Part shown: piece by piece, positions 45,047 to 55,540 of the stretch
Layout: the number at the start of each line of letters is the position of its first letter
How positions within the stretch are numbered: position 1 is the stretch's first letter
Source of the DNA: Pseudoalteromonas luteoviolacea H33-S
Lineage (GTDB): Bacteria; Pseudomonadota; Gammaproteobacteria; Enterobacterales; Alteromonadaceae
Direction of reading: 5' to 3'
DNA: 64,000 nt
Assembly: GCF_001625695.1 (NCBI RefSeq)
Contig: NZ_AUXY01000035.1
Coordinates: 62,001-126,000 of the forward strand
Program-made: the position numbers and the translations under genes
The notes under the pieces: generated by a model
Seen by the model: the letters and a program-made list of their open reading frames with translations, nothing else
Told to the model about the DNA's origin: nothing
Database searches by the model: none

Positions 45047-46975
45047 TTATGACTGCAAACCCAAACTTGCCCTGATCTGCGCCATTTGCTGTTCTAAGCG
45101 CTGTTGAATATCACTGATCTGTTGGTTTGACCCACTCACCTGCGCTTTCATCGTCGCCATAGAGCTGCTAAAACTATCTACCAATTCGGTTTGCTGATTA
45201 CTCAGTGACATCGCATCCGCGGCGACTTGGCTGGCACCTTGTGCACGCTCAGCAACGCCTTCTGAGTTTCGCTTTAACTCTTGGGCATGTTCAGTTTGCT
45301 GCTGCGCCTCTTGGGCTAATGCACTGATCTGATTTGATACCTTACTGGAATTATCACTTAAAATATTAAGCTGCGCATTGATGTCTGTAAGCGAGTCCTG
45401 CGTTTGACGGGCAAGCTTTCTCACTTCATCGGCCACTACCGCAAAGCCTCGGCCGTGCTCACCGGCACGTGCAGACTCAATGGCCGCGTTCAGTGCCAAT
45501 AAGTTAGTTTGCTCAGCAATGGTGTGGATCATCTCTATCACCTTGCCGACATCTTCAACCCCAACGAGCAATTCATTGAGACTCACCAGCCCTTGATCCA
45601 CACGGCTTTGTGTACTTGAGCTGGCCTTGAGCATAGACTCTGCAAAGCCGACACTTTGCGTCATCGCATTAAACGTATCACTGGCGTTATCAGCCACTTG
45701 CTGATTGATATTACTGGCTTCAAAACCGATTGATTTGATCTCATCCAGCTGATGTTGGTTATGCGCTACCTGCTCATAGGTATGCTCTGACTGCTGACTA
45801 ATGCTGGCCAAGTTTCGATTCATGTCTTGCATAAAGTCGTTGATCACTTGCAGCATTTGTTCGCGCTCTTGTGCTTCTACCCGTTGTCTTTCAATCAATT
45901 GATTAAAGTACTGGGCAATTTCACCCACTTCAGTATTGGCTCGCTTACACTTAATCTGTTTCAGCTCATTACTCTCAATTAAAAAGGCAAAGCCATCTCG
46001 TAAGTTGCGCAGCGGCGTCAGCACTTGACTAAACTGCACCCAATACACACCAACAGCCAGCAATACGAGCAAGCCAATGGCAGCGCCAAAAATAGTAAAT
46101 ACTTGAGACTTGAGCTCTACCTGACGGCGCTTTAACTGCTCGCCTGCATCTAACATCAGTGCAGATAATTGCTTAATATCATCACGCAGTGCCGTGATCC
46201 CCGCTTGGCGTTGCTGTGCCTGACGTAGTGTATTTTCTAAGTCACGGCTGAAGCGATTTGGCCAGCTACTCAATTCAGACTTGATCTCTTGCGCTAAATC
46301 TTCAGGCTCTTCCCCCAGAAAAAGCTCATCCTCATCCACTTCGGTCATTACGCCTAAATCATCTAGCCTATCAATTTGCGATGCGAAGGTTTGTAGTCTG
46401 TTGAGTGATTTGTGCAAGCTTTGCTGTGTTGCTTGGTCGTAGTGCAACACCAGTTGGTAGGTATAAATACTTAAATTGGTGGTTTCAAAATAGTAATCGG
46501 ACGCCAATGCATAATAGCGATCACTCAGAGCATGGCCTTGCGCCTGTGCAACATAATTCATCAATGAGGAAGCTGAGCCCGCCATTTGCCGCAGTGCATT
46601 ATCAAGTAGTGCTAATTCATTGCCCGATAATTTGCCCAGCGCTCGATACTTACCCTGAATATCACCATTTAATGCATCTAGTTGCTTTTCCATATCCGTC
46701 ATTGCATCACTAGACATGGTTGCTAAGTGCTTATTTTTGATTATATTGATCTGCGCGCTGGCCTGATTTAAATACAGGCTATCACCTGAGCTGAGGTAAT
46801 CTTCAACCGTACCAGCTAAATCAATTAAAACCGTATTTTTAAGCTGAGTATATGCGCTATCTTGCTGATCTAACTTACTAAACACCTGACTTGCCCACAA
46901 TAAGGTCGCCGCAAGAATGATACTGGCAATGGCTAACAACACCGCCAGCAGCCGAGTGAAAGATGAAACACGCAT
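45047..46975 (-). CDS. Methyl-accepting chemotaxis protein
   Basis: 642 residues. Membrane helices at about 9-30 and 293-315 enclose a helical periplasmic sensor of about 260 residues. A HAMP-like linker ([14 protein letters not shown]) follows, then a long coiled coil with the signalling tip [20 protein letters not shown] that contacts CheA and CheW. There is no obvious CheR/CheB-binding C-terminal pentapeptide. The ligand is unknown. It stands alone, so works with chemotaxis genes elsewhere. Confidence 0.93.
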   Translation of the reverse strand: MRVSSFTRLLAVLLAIASIILAATLLWASQVFSKLDQQDSAYTQLKNTVLIDLAGTVEDYLSSGDSLYLNQASAQINIIKNKHLATMSSDAMTDMEKQLDALNGDIQGKYRALGKLSGNELALLDNALRQMAGSASSLMNYVAQAQGHALSDRYYALASDYYFETTNLSIYTYQLVLHYDQATQQSLHKSLNRLQTFASQIDRLDDLGVMTEVDEDELFLGEEPEDLAQEIKSELSSWPNRFSRDLENTLRQAQQRQAGITALRDDIKQLSALMLDAGEQLKRRQVELKSQVFTIFGAAIGLLVLLAVGVYWVQFSQVLTPLRNLRDGFAFLIESNELKQIKCKRANTEVGEIAQYFNQLIERQRVEAQEREQMLQVINDFMQDMNRNLASISQQSEHTYEQVAHNQHQLDEIKSIGFEASNINQQVADNASDTFNAMTQSVGFAESMLKASSSTQSRVDQGLVSLNELLVGVEDVGKVIEMIHTIAEQTNLLALNAAIESARAGEHGRGFAVVADEVRKLARQTQDSLTDINAQLNILSDNSSKVSNQISALAQEAQQQTEHAQELKRNSEGVAERAQGASQVAADAMSLSNQQTELVDSFSSSMATMKAQVSGSNQQISDIQQRLEQQMAQIRASLGLQS

Positions 46976-47072
46976 ATGTACTACAATCCCAAAAAGTGAA
47001 TTTCGGGCTCAGAGTATTAACCTTTTATGACACTTTGATGTAAGTTGTTTGCAAAATAAGCAATCTCAGATA

Positions 47073-47097
47073 AAAGCATACTTTTTTAGTATGCTTT
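47073..47097 (-). terminator. Terminator after rsmJ
   Basis: AAAGCATAC/GTATGCTTT stem with T tracts on both strands, 45 bases past the rsmJ stop. Confidence 0.75.
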
Positions 47098-47141
47098 TTG
47101 TGTACAAACTCGCGACAAGGTAAAAGTCTGCGTGTAGATGT

Positions 47142-47909
47142 TTACTTCATCGCCGCGTTGACATAGACATCAAAACGGTTCTTCTTAGTGGTAATTTGCA
47201 TGCTGGGTGTGTGTGAATTTAAAAACGGTGCGTAATCTGGGCGTTTTACCACAACTCGCTTGGTCGCCAATTGAGTCGCAAAAGGCAGCAAGGCGTCGGC
47301 GTCATTGTCTGCACCAACTAAGGATTGAAACACGCGCATTTCTTTTTTCACTTGTGCGGATTTTTCACGGTGCGGAAACATAGGGTCTAGATACACCACA
47401 TCAGGGCGTCTCGACTCATCCTGCATTGCCTGTTCAAGTAGTGCGTGGCTTGAACCAAATGCGATATGCATATTCTCTTGCATCCAGCTGCCAATTTCTG
47501 CATCTTGATAGGCGCGCTGCAATCCGTCATATAAAAGCGCTGCGACTACGGGGTGCCTTTCATGCATCAATACTTTACAGCCTAAAGACGCCAATACAAA
47601 TGCATCGCGTCCAAGACCCGCAGTGGCATCGAGCACCACAGGCGTTACGCCTTTATTTAATCCAACCGCCTTGGCAATGGCTTGACCTTTGCCACCACCA
47701 AACTTACGTCGGTGGGCACTGGCCCCAGTGACAAAATCGACACGAATGGCCCCAAGCTTTGGCTCATCTTTTTTAAATAGCGCCAACCCCGCTTCATCAT
47801 AAACCAAACGAAACTCCTCATCGAGCGCTTGGTGTTTATCTAACTCAAAGCGTTTTGTGATCTCATCTAAATAAGAACGGTTTTCTTCAAATGGCGTGTG
47901 AATATACAA
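47142..47909 (-). CDS. rsmJ: RsmJ, 16S rRNA m2G1516 methyltransferase
   Basis: 255 residues; methylates G1516 of 16S rRNA with SAM. Family hallmarks: [40 protein letters not shown] (SAM motif I), [13 protein letters not shown] and [11 protein letters not shown]. The start is TTG at 47909, with AGGAG seven bases upstream; no nearby ATG fits. A 9-bp inverted repeat abuts this start and could hide the ribosome site. In E. coli rsmJ follows prlC; here a response-regulator gene separates them on the same strand. Confidence 0.93.
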   Translation of the reverse strand: MYIHTPFEENRSYLDEITKRFELDKHQALDEEFRLVYDEAGLALFKKDEPKLGAIRVDFVTGASAHRRKFGGGKGQAIAKAVGLNKGVTPVVLDATAGLGRDAFVLASLGCKVLMHERHPVVAALLYDGLQRAYQDAEIGSWMQENMHIAFGSSHALLEQAMQDESRRPDVVYLDPMFPHREKSAQVKKEMRVFQSLVGADNDADALLPFATQLATKRVVVKRPDYAPFLNSHTPSMQITTKKNRFDVYVNAAMK

Positions 47910-47938
47910 CTGCAGGCTCCTGTCGGTTAAGCCTGCAG
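47910..47938 (-). promoter_or_regulatory. Hairpin over the rsmJ ribosome-binding site
   Basis: CTGCAGGCT and AGCCTGCAG, perfect 9-bp arms with an 11-base loop. The arm next to the gene ends at the TTG start, and the Shine-Dalgarno AGGAG spans the loop/stem border. It could reduce rsmJ translation, or end the upstream transcript. Confidence 0.55.
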
Positions 47939-47995
47939 ATTATATCGCTTAATGAAGGAAAAAAGAATCCAATCGACGCTGTTGTGTCGCATCGA

Positions 47996-49150
47996 CTAAA
48001 ACAATTCAATGTCGGTTTGTGCGGGTACCTCATCCTCTCCCCAAGGCTTAGCCATTTGATTGAGGCTTTGAATAAGCTCTTGGCGTACTTGAGTGATTTC
48101 ACCCAGCTTATAGCGAATAATTGAAAACTCATCATTCACAAATAAAAAATGTTCACTCAAGCGCTCAAGAGACACCTTATGCGCTTCATTCAGTCCGGTT
48201 TTAACAGCGTCATCTTTAACAAATTGCTCAAACTCCGCGACCTTCGCGCCATAAATCTCACCAATGCCACCAAGCTGCTCACTCAACTGCGCAAATGCCA
48301 AGCCAATTTCCTCAACCTTATTCAATGCCACTTCGCTCACTTCCATATCTTTTATTTTGGCATTGGTGGCCTCGAGAATATGCGGCAGCAAATCTTTAAA
48401 GCGGCCATAAAGCGCAGGATCATCGGTAGGCATGTTTTTAATTAATAAGGATACTTTGGGGTAATTAATAATAGTGCGGCGACCAAAATCAACAAACCGG
48501 CTGCCCTCTTTGTTGGTTTCTAACAACTCTTGCTCTATTGGTTGTATTGCACCTTCTTGGGAAAAGAATACCGCTTGATTGTGGTACCAAAAAGCCAGCG
48601 CCACCTCTAAATTGAGCGGCGTAAAAAACTCTAAAAAGTACTCCGACAGAGTGGTTAAATCATGGGCATGGTAAGACTGGCCGACATAACGCATGATACG
48701 ACCCATATCTCCAGAGTCTGTCATGGCGATTTCAGCGGTTATTTGCGCCCTTTGCATGTCTTGCTTAAGCGCCACCGATTGACGGCGGTAATCATCCAAG
48801 ACTTTGATCCGCGCCAATAATTCAGACCCTTCAAATGGCTTTACAATGTAATCAGCGGCTCCCGCATTATACCCGCGCATACGTTCGCTAATATCTGATT
48901 TGGAAGATAAGAACATTACGGGAATATCTGCGGTGTGCTCTCCTGCTTTTAGGCGTTCACACACTTCAAAGCCAGACATGCCCGGCATTTCCACGTCGAG
49001 CAAAATAATATCCGGTTGATATTTAATTGCTAACCTTAAGCCCTGCTCGCCATTTTTTGCGTGGATCAATTTACAACTTTGCGATAATGACTGCTCGATA
49101 ACATGGTGAATGAGCTTGTCATCGTCAATGGCAAGCACTAAATTTGTCAT
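47996..49150 (-). CDS. Response regulator with unassigned helical output domain
   Basis: 384 residues. Receiver domain at about 1-122 with phosphorylated D52 (LLDVEMPGMSG), preceded by acidic DDD and followed by conserved K near 103 (IVKPFEG). The remaining 260 residues contain no recognised DNA-binding, GGDEF, HD-GYP or kinase domain; they look alpha-helical, with possible coiled coil (DMEVSEVALNKVEEIGLAFA). It sits between prlC and rsmJ, which are neighbours in E. coli. Its partner kinase and output are unknown. Confidence 0.85.
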   Translation of the reverse strand: MTNLVLAIDDDKLIHHVIEQSLSQSCKLIHAKNGEQGLRLAIKYQPDIILLDVEMPGMSGFEVCERLKAGEHTADIPVMFLSSKSDISERMRGYNAGAADYIVKPFEGSELLARIKVLDDYRRQSVALKQDMQRAQITAEIAMTDSGDMGRIMRYVGQSYHAHDLTTLSEYFLEFFTPLNLEVALAFWYHNQAVFFSQEGAIQPIEQELLETNKEGSRFVDFGRRTIINYPKVSLLIKNMPTDDPALYGRFKDLLPHILEATNAKIKDMEVSEVALNKVEEIGLAFAQLSEQLGGIGEIYGAKVAEFEQFVKDDAVKTGLNEAHKVSLERLSEHFLFVNDEFSIIRYKLGEITQVRQELIQSLNQMAKPWGEDEVPAQTDIELF

Positions 49151-49222
49151 ATGGCTTTCCCTACAAGATCAGGTCTTTACCAAAGCATAGACGGAACTGT
49201 TTATTTTGCGAGTGCAAAAACA

Positions 49223-49250
49223 ACAAAGCGCCCTTTCGGACGCTTTGTTC
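49223..49250 (-). terminator. Terminator of prlC
   Basis: AACAAAGCG/CGCTTTGTT with extra inner pairs around a GAAA loop on the minus strand, then TGTTTTT. This separates prlC from the response regulator downstream. Confidence 0.85.
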
Positions 49251-49272
49251 ATATGAAGATTGCAATACGCGT

Positions 49273-51318
49273 TTATGCGGCTTTGCCAATACCACTGTGA
49301 CGCAACAATGCATCAACTTGTGGCGAACGACCTCTAAAGCGCTGGAATAACACCATAGGCTCTTCTGAACCGCCCATTTCTAGGATGTTTTCCATAAAGT
49401 CTTTACCTGTTTGCGCATTGAAGATGCCTTCTTCTTCGAAGCGAGAATAGGCATCTGCTGACAGTACCTCAGCCCATTTATACGAGTAGTATCCTGCGCT
49501 ATAGCCCCCGGCAAAAATATGACTAAAGCTATGCTGGAATCGGTTAAACTCTGGCGCTTTAATAATGGCGACTTGCTCTCTGACTTGGTTCAGTCTCGCT
49601 TGAATTTGGCACGCTTCATCTTGCTGATAATCGGCATGAATATGGAAATCAAACAATGAGAACTCAATCTGTCTGAGCATTTGCATGGCTGATTGATAGT
49701 TTTTAGCCGCCAGTAACTTTTCTAATAACGCTTTTGGTAGCGGCTCACCACTTTCGTAGTGCCCAGATATAAAGCTCAGCGCCTCTTCTTCATAGCACCA
49801 GTTTTCTAAAAACTGACTTGGAAGCTCGACCGCATCCCATGCCACACCATTAATGCCCGCAACAGCAGGCGCATCAATTTGCGTTAGCATGTGGTGAATA
49901 CCATGACCAAACTCGTGGAATAACGTGGTGACTTCGTTATGCGTAAATAGCGCTGGTTTATCACCAACCGCTTTATTAAAGTTACATACCAAGTAAGCAA
50001 CCGGTGTCTGCAATGTGCCATCTGACAATGTACGTCGGCCCATACAATCGTCCATCCAAGCACCACCGCGTTTGTGTTCACGCGCATATAAATCTAAATA
50101 AAAATGACCGCGCAGCACGCCGTTGTTGTCATGGATAGCAAAAAAGCGCACATCTTCGTGGTAACTGTCAAAGTCACTCACTTCAGTGACTTTAATGCCA
50201 AATAGGCGATTAACGGTCTCGAATAACCCACTTAACACGCGATCCGCTGGGAAGTAAGGACGTAATAATTCATCTGAGATGGCATATTTGGCCTGTTTTA
50301 GCTTTTCACCATAATAGCCATAATCCCAAGCTTCTAGCTGCTCAACCTGATGTTCATCTTTGGCGAATGCTCTCAATTCATCAACTTCTTGCTGCGCTTG
50401 AGGCTTAGACTTTTTCGCCAAATCATTTAAAAAATCAAAAACTTGTGATGGTGTTTCAGCCATTTTGGTTGCCAGCGACTTATCTGCAAAGCTATCAAAA
50501 CCTAATAGCACAGCTAATTCGTGACGCAGTGCAAGCTCTTCCGTCATGATCGCTGAGTTATCAAACTCGCCACCATTTGGGCCCTGATCTGATGCGCGCG
50601 TCACAAATGCGCGATACATTTGCTCACGCAAGTCGCGATTGTCTGCGTACGTCATAATCGGTAGGTAAGAAGGAATATCTAGCGTAAATACCCAGCCTTC
50701 AAGCTCTTTTGCTTGTGCAGTATGTGCAGCTAGGGCCAGCGCTGATTCTGGCAAACCACCTAAATCGGCTTCATTAGTGACATGTAAATGCCACGCTTGA
50801 GTAGCATCCATCACATTGTTACCAAATTTTGCGCCCAGCTCAGAAAGTCTGGCACTTATCTCGCCATACCGTTTTTGTCCCGCTTCATCCAAAGCAATAC
50901 CCGTTAATTTAAAGTCCCTTAGCGTATTTTTAATGGTTTTTTGTTGTGCTGTGCTTAAGCTTTCAAACTCGACGCTTTGTGCAATTGATGAGTACGCTTG
51001 GTATAAACCTTGGTGCTGGCCAACATACGTTGAGTATTCTGAAATCAGTGGTAGGCACTCATCGTACGCTTTTCTTAATTCTTCATTGTTAACAACTGAG
51101 TGCATGTGAGACACTGGGGACCACATTTTAGATAGCTTATCATCTGCTTCTTCAAGAGGTTGAACAAAATTTTGCCAATTAAACTGCGTCTGCTCAAGCA
51201 CTGAATCTATGGTTTTACGACAGTATTCAATGGCTGACTTGAGTGCAGGTACAACATGCTCAGGCTTTATTTTTGAAAATGGCGGTAATCCTTCAAGGCC
51301 AATTAATGGGTTGCTCAT
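49273..51318 (-). CDS. prlC: Oligopeptidase A (M3 family metallopeptidase)
   Basis: 681-residue cytoplasmic zinc endopeptidase that degrades signal peptides and other oligopeptides. The M3 motif HEFGHGIHHML lies near residue 468, with the third ligand glutamate about 28 residues downstream. The N-terminus MSNPLIGLEGLPPFSKI and the length match E. coli PrlC (680). Divergent from gor; a terminator follows. Confidence 0.96.
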   Translation of the reverse strand: MSNPLIGLEGLPPFSKIKPEHVVPALKSAIEYCRKTIDSVLEQTQFNWQNFVQPLEEADDKLSKMWSPVSHMHSVVNNEELRKAYDECLPLISEYSTYVGQHQGLYQAYSSIAQSVEFESLSTAQQKTIKNTLRDFKLTGIALDEAGQKRYGEISARLSELGAKFGNNVMDATQAWHLHVTNEADLGGLPESALALAAHTAQAKELEGWVFTLDIPSYLPIMTYADNRDLREQMYRAFVTRASDQGPNGGEFDNSAIMTEELALRHELAVLLGFDSFADKSLATKMAETPSQVFDFLNDLAKKSKPQAQQEVDELRAFAKDEHQVEQLEAWDYGYYGEKLKQAKYAISDELLRPYFPADRVLSGLFETVNRLFGIKVTEVSDFDSYHEDVRFFAIHDNNGVLRGHFYLDLYAREHKRGGAWMDDCMGRRTLSDGTLQTPVAYLVCNFNKAVGDKPALFTHNEVTTLFHEFGHGIHHMLTQIDAPAVAGINGVAWDAVELPSQFLENWCYEEEALSFISGHYESGEPLPKALLEKLLAAKNYQSAMQMLRQIEFSLFDFHIHADYQQDEACQIQARLNQVREQVAIIKAPEFNRFQHSFSHIFAGGYSAGYYSYKWAEVLSADAYSRFEEEGIFNAQTGKDFMENILEMGGSEEPMVLFQRFRGRSPQVDALLRHSGIGKAA

Positions 51319-51470
51319 AGTGTCTCTCTTAATTTTTTATTTCCTGAATAAACTTGAAATAAGGGCTAATAGCGCAAATACAAGTAAAACTTACTAATCT
51401 AGTTGAAAGTTATGGCGTATAAAAGCTGTCATACTAAGACTAGTTCAGCGAATTCAGAAGAGGAAACATT

Positions 51471-52829
51471 ATGGCTCAACATTTTGACTACATTGCCATT
51501 GGCGGTGGTAGCGGTGGTATCGCATCAGCAAACCGAGCGGCAATGCGTGGCGCAAAGGTCGCCCTTGTCGAAGCAAAACACATGGGGGGCACCTGTGTGA
51601 ATGTCGGGTGTGTACCTAAAAAAGTAATGTGGCACGGCGCGCAAGTTGCTGAAGCCATCAAACTTTATGCACCAGATTATGGCTTTGACGTTGAGCTAAA
51701 AAACTTCAATTGGGCCAAATTAGTTGAAAGCCGTGAGGCTTATATTGGCCGTATCCACCAAGGTTACAACAAATACCTTGCCAGCAATGGCGTTACCGTG
51801 ATCAATGGTTTTGCCAAGTTTATTGATAATAAAACCATCGAAGTAAATGGCGAACAGTACACCGCAGATCATATTTGTATTGCGGTGGGCGGTCGTCCAA
51901 GCATTCCAAACATTCCAGGAGCAGAGCACGGAATAGACTCAAATGGCTTTTTTGAGTTAAATGAGCAGCCACGCCGTGTTGCCGTCATTGGCGCAGGTTA
52001 TATTGCTGTAGAGCTTGCTGGCGTATTACACAGCCTAGGCACGGAAACTCACCTATTTGTTCGTAAACATGCTCCACTGCGCAACTTTGACCCTATGGTG
52101 GTTGAAACGCTCACTGAAGTCATGGAAAAAGAAGGCCCAACATTACACACTAACTCAACGCCTAAAGAACTCGTGAAAGAGGCTGATGGTTCAGTGACTC
52201 TACACCTTGAAAATGGTGAATCACACACTGTTGACCAAGTGATTTGGGCGATTGGTCGCGAGCCTGTAACTGATAAAATCAACCTTTCAGCAACTGATGT
52301 GGATGTTACTGAAAGAGGCTTTGTGAAGGTTGATGAGTGGCAAAATACCTCAGTACCTGGTATTTACGCACTTGGCGATATCATGGAAGGCGGCATCGAG
52401 CTGACACCTGTTGCAGTGAAAGCGGGCCGTATGCTGGCTGAGCGCCTATTCAATCCAGAACTGCCTAACGCCAAAATGGATTACAACCTAGTCCCGACTG
52501 TGGTATTCAGTCACCCACCGATCGGCACCATAGGTTTAACGGAACCCGAAGCCAAAGCGCAATATGGTGAAGACAACATCAAGGTATACAACTCGACGTT
52601 TGCAGCCATGTACACAGCAGTGACACAACATCGTCAACCATGTCGCATGAAGTTAGTATGTGCAGGCCCTGAAGAAAAAATCGTCGGCTTACACGGCATT
52701 GGCTTTGCCGTTGATGAAATGATCCAAGGCTTTGGTGTCGCAATGAAAATGGGCGCAACCAAAGCAGACTTTGATTCTGTCGTCGCTATCCATCCAACAG
52801 GCTCAGAAGAGTTTGTAACAATGCGATAA
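51471..52829 (+). CDS. gor: Glutathione-disulfide reductase
   Basis: 452-residue FAD enzyme that uses NADPH to reduce oxidised glutathione. [13 protein letters not shown] binds FAD; the redox-active pair C42/C47 is in [25 protein letters not shown] binds NADPH; the C-terminal HPTGSEEF provides the catalytic His-Glu. The length is usual. GAGGAAAC precedes the ATG. A strong bidirectional terminator follows. Confidence 0.97.
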   Translation: MAQHFDYIAIGGGSGGIASANRAAMRGAKVALVEAKHMGGTCVNVGCVPKKVMWHGAQVAEAIKLYAPDYGFDVELKNFNWAKLVESREAYIGRIHQGYNKYLASNGVTVINGFAKFIDNKTIEVNGEQYTADHICIAVGGRPSIPNIPGAEHGIDSNGFFELNEQPRRVAVIGAGYIAVELAGVLHSLGTETHLFVRKHAPLRNFDPMVVETLTEVMEKEGPTLHTNSTPKELVKEADGSVTLHLENGESHTVDQVIWAIGREPVTDKINLSATDVDVTERGFVKVDEWQNTSVPGIYALGDIMEGGIELTPVAVKAGRMLAERLFNPELPNAKMDYNLVPTVVFSHPPIGTIGLTEPEAKAQYGEDNIKVYNSTFAAMYTAVTQHRQPCRMKLVCAGPEEKIVGLHGIGFAVDEMIQGFGVAMKMGATKADFDSVVAIHPTGSEEFVTMR

Positions 52830-52845
52830 TTTCCACCAAAAATGC

Positions 52846-52881
52846 AAAAAGCGCACACTGATTAAACAGTGTGCGCTTTTT
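52846..52881. terminator. Strong bidirectional terminator between gor and the hydrolase gene
   Basis: AAAAAGCGCACACTG/CAGTGTGCGCTTTTT around ATTAAA, 15 perfect pairs with A/T runs on both ends. Confidence 0.92.
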
Positions 52882-52913
52882 AAATATTAACTCATCAAAG
52901 GCGTGTTTTGACT

Positions 52914-53906
52914 TTATAGATAAGTGTGAAACCAGCTAGATAGCTCAGAAAACGCGGCCTCTCTATTCAGATCTAAACCATGATTATCACCTTGGTAAAC
53001 AACCAATTTGTGCGGCACCTTGTGTTGCGCTAATGCTTTTGCAAATCGAATTGAGTTATCCACCGATACGCGTTTATCTTTGTCACCGTGCATAATCAAA
53101 ATAGGAGTCTGCTTTGGCAATTTATCTACCCATGTCATCACGGAACGCTTTGCTAATTGGGCATGTTTCTCAGCGCTGTAATTCGGGATCCGTTTTTTAT
53201 AAACTTTTTCCATCGCAGGACGAAACTCAAGTTCTTTGTTTAGATCGACAACCCCAGCCTGAGTGGCAATGACTTTCACTGCTGGCATCTCTTTTACCGC
53301 TAAGTGTGTTTGCATTGCACCGCGACTGACACCATACATGCCGACCCGATTAATGTCTGCCCCTTCAATGTTCGGTAAAATATCCATTAACGCTGTTACA
53401 TCTGCCACGTCTGCGCCACCAAATTGATCTAGGGTGTCGTTGCGTGAGAAGGTGCCTCTATACTGGCTGCCAATAATGATGAACCCTTCTTTGGCAAGCG
53501 GAAAAACATTCCTCATTAAATGCCCGAACACCACCGCACCATAATTGCCATTACCGCCTCTGTTGTAAATAATGACTGGCATTTTCTTCTTATTATTAAT
53601 AGGCTTCACAACAAAGCCTCTGACGTCTTGCCCCTTCACTTGATAAATAAAGGTTTCGCATGTCAAATGCGCTTTGAAATCATTAAATGCTTGTTCACTA
53701 AACATAGATTGGAAATGAGATATTCTCTTTTGTAGCGCTTGCTCGTTTAACCCCTTTTTTGCAAACTTCTTCTCCATAAAATCAATCCAATGACTGTATT
53801 GTGAAAAAGGTCCCTTATAGCAGCTTTGCACAGACTTCAAGTCGGTACTGGTTGCCTGAGAATTAAAAGAAAACAACAAAAATATAAACAATATCAAAAC
53901 ATGCAT
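52914..53906 (-). CDS. Secreted alpha/beta hydrolase (prolyl-oligopeptidase S9-like)
   Basis: 330 residues from the ATG at 53906; a start 14 codons upstream would place basic residues before the signal and is less likely. Signal peptide to about 18 (FIFLLFSFNSQA). The catalytic triad appears as S194 (GVSRG), D275 (MHGDKDKRV) and H309 (GDNHG). The layout fits an exported peptidase or esterase of the dienelactone-hydrolase/S9 group; the substrate is unknown. Confidence 0.85.
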   Translation of the reverse strand: MHVLILFIFLLFSFNSQATSTDLKSVQSCYKGPFSQYSHWIDFMEKKFAKKGLNEQALQKRISHFQSMFSEQAFNDFKAHLTCETFIYQVKGQDVRGFVVKPINNKKKMPVIIYNRGGNGNYGAVVFGHLMRNVFPLAKEGFIIIGSQYRGTFSRNDTLDQFGGADVADVTALMDILPNIEGADINRVGMYGVSRGAMQTHLAVKEMPAVKVIATQAGVVDLNKELEFRPAMEKVYKKRIPNYSAEKHAQLAKRSVMTWVDKLPKQTPILIMHGDKDKRVSVDNSIRFAKALAQHKVPHKLVVYQGDNHGLDLNREAAFSELSSWFHTYL

Positions 53907-54061
53907 TACGACTTTTCCTTGCACTTTAAAACACTTCAAAATAAGCACAATATGATTGCATTCGTTACATTAATACTTATTGAACAATCAGACACTTATT
54001 CAATAAAAAAGTGAGTAAAGTGGTGTGAAGCTTGCTATCAACTACATTAAAGAAGAAAAAC

Positions 54062-54919
54062 CTACCAAAGTGCGTCCAACTGCTCCAATACCGCTTTAAC
54101 AACAGGGTTACTAAGCGCTGATTGCTTCGCTACTAAACTTAACGGTATCTCAAAATCCAACAAAGTGAGTCGCTGTGCTTGCTTGGCTGTAACCATGGCT
54201 TGTGCCACTTCCAGTTCGATAAAACTGGCGCCAACGCCCTGTTCAACTAAGCTCGCACGAGAGGCGTTATCGGCACTTTGTACCTGTGATTTAATGGACT
54301 GAGTAACCCGCTTTTTCAGTGCCGTATCAAATGGGCAATGCTCACCAACGCTAATCCAAGGTAGCTCAGCAAGCTCATAAACACTCTGAATCACCGTAGA
54401 ATCAAATGAGGTTGGCACTATCGTGGTAATCGGCTGCAAAGCTAATTCGGTATGAAATAAATCAGGCGAAGTATCACCATAAACAAATCCGCCATCCAAT
54501 TCTCCACTACTCACCTTTTCAAGGACTTGCCCTGTGTTCAGCGCATGCAATTCAAGCTCAATACCCGGGCAGCGATGAACGAGCGCTTTGACCAACTCTG
54601 CAATACGCAATGTACTTGCGTCTCGGTTTAAACCCAGTCTAAAGGTGCCTATGACTTGATCTGCATTTTCTACCGCCAGATTCACCATGTCTGTGGCGCT
54701 GTCTAAGGTTTTTTGCGCTTGTAAGCGCAGCTGCTCGCCTTTTGGGGTCAAATGCATGCCTTTGCTGGTGCGCTCAAATAATGTGGTTTTCAGCTCATCT
54801 TCTAATGCGCGAATATGAGCACTGACTGCAGGCGGTGTAGTAAACAACTGTTTTGCCGCCTTGGTTAAATTGCCCGTTTCAGCAACCACCACAAATGACC
54901 TTAAATGGTAAAATTCCAT
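54062..54919 (-). CDS. LysR-type regulator
   Basis: 285 residues from the ATG at 54919, where the typical LysR start MEFYHLRSFVVVAETGNLT begins; an ATG 14 codons upstream is less likely. DNA-binding helix-turn-helix at about 5-60, effector domain after 90. It is divergent from a rhodanese-like gene, with a textbook T-N11-A box between them (54982-54996), so it very probably controls that gene and itself. Confidence 0.93.
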   Translation of the reverse strand: MEFYHLRSFVVVAETGNLTKAAKQLFTTPPAVSAHIRALEDELKTTLFERTSKGMHLTPKGEQLRLQAQKTLDSATDMVNLAVENADQVIGTFRLGLNRDASTLRIAELVKALVHRCPGIELELHALNTGQVLEKVSSGELDGGFVYGDTSPDLFHTELALQPITTIVPTSFDSTVIQSVYELAELPWISVGEHCPFDTALKKRVTQSIKSQVQSADNASRASLVEQGVGASFIELEVAQAMVTAKQAQRLTLLDFEIPLSLVAKQSALSNPVVKAVLEQLDALW

Positions 54920-54981
54920 GCGCTCACCCACCTGATTTGAATCTGGACCACAAATATACAACAGGCTGTCACCAAGACCTA

Positions 54982-54996
54982 TTCACAATGTGTGAA
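54982..54996. promoter_or_regulatory. LysR-type operator
   Basis: TTCACAATGTGTGAA, an inverted repeat that contains the T-N11-A pattern TCACAATGTGTGA. It lies 63 bases from the LysR start and 84 from the rhodanese start. Confidence 0.65.
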
Positions 54997-55079
54997 CATC
55001 GCGTTCAGAAATGATGAATTTACCCAGTACAACGCCCTTTGTAAGCTGTTACAACACCAACCAAACAGGACAAATACTG

Positions 55080-55493
55080 ATGGCAAATATTCAAATAAAT
55101 AATACCGCAGAACCAAACGCTGCACAGGCACACTTTAGTGCAAAGTTAGACTGTGAAACGGATTGCAGCGATGTATATGCCGATATCAAGCAAGGAAAAC
55201 AGCACTTTGTGCTCGTAGATACTCGCTCTGCACACGCTTTTGCCAAGAGCCATGCGATCACCGCTATAAACATACCCAATAATGAAATCACCGCCGCACG
55301 TATGGCAGACTTTGCACCCGACACCTTGTTTGTTGTGTACTGCTGGGGCCCCGGCTGCAATGGCGCGTCCAAGGCTGGATATAAACTGGCTCAGCTAGGT
55401 TTCAAAGTCAAAGAAATGATAGGTGGGATCCACTACTGGGAAGACTTTGAGCGCTACCCAGTTAATAGGCACTTAAGCGACCCACAACAATAA
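55080..55493 (+). CDS. Rhodanese-like sulfurtransferase domain protein
   Basis: 137 residues from the ATG at 55080 (an ATG 23 codons upstream would overlap the operator side and lacks a ribosome site). Single rhodanese domain with catalytic C88 in VVYCWGPGCNGASKAG; a second cysteine, C93, sits in the loop. DTRS near 47-50 is the usual domain mark. Cytoplasmic; sulfur transfer or thiol signalling is the general role. A GNAT gene follows after about 50 bases and may be co-transcribed. Confidence 0.85.
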   Translation: MANIQINNTAEPNAAQAHFSAKLDCETDCSDVYADIKQGKQHFVLVDTRSAHAFAKSHAITAINIPNNEITAARMADFAPDTLFVVYCWGPGCNGASKAGYKLAQLGFKVKEMIGGIHYWEDFERYPVNRHLSDPQQ

Positions 55494-55540
55494 CTGCACA
55501 GGGCTTGTGATGACCACAAGCCTCATCAATAGGAAGAAAA

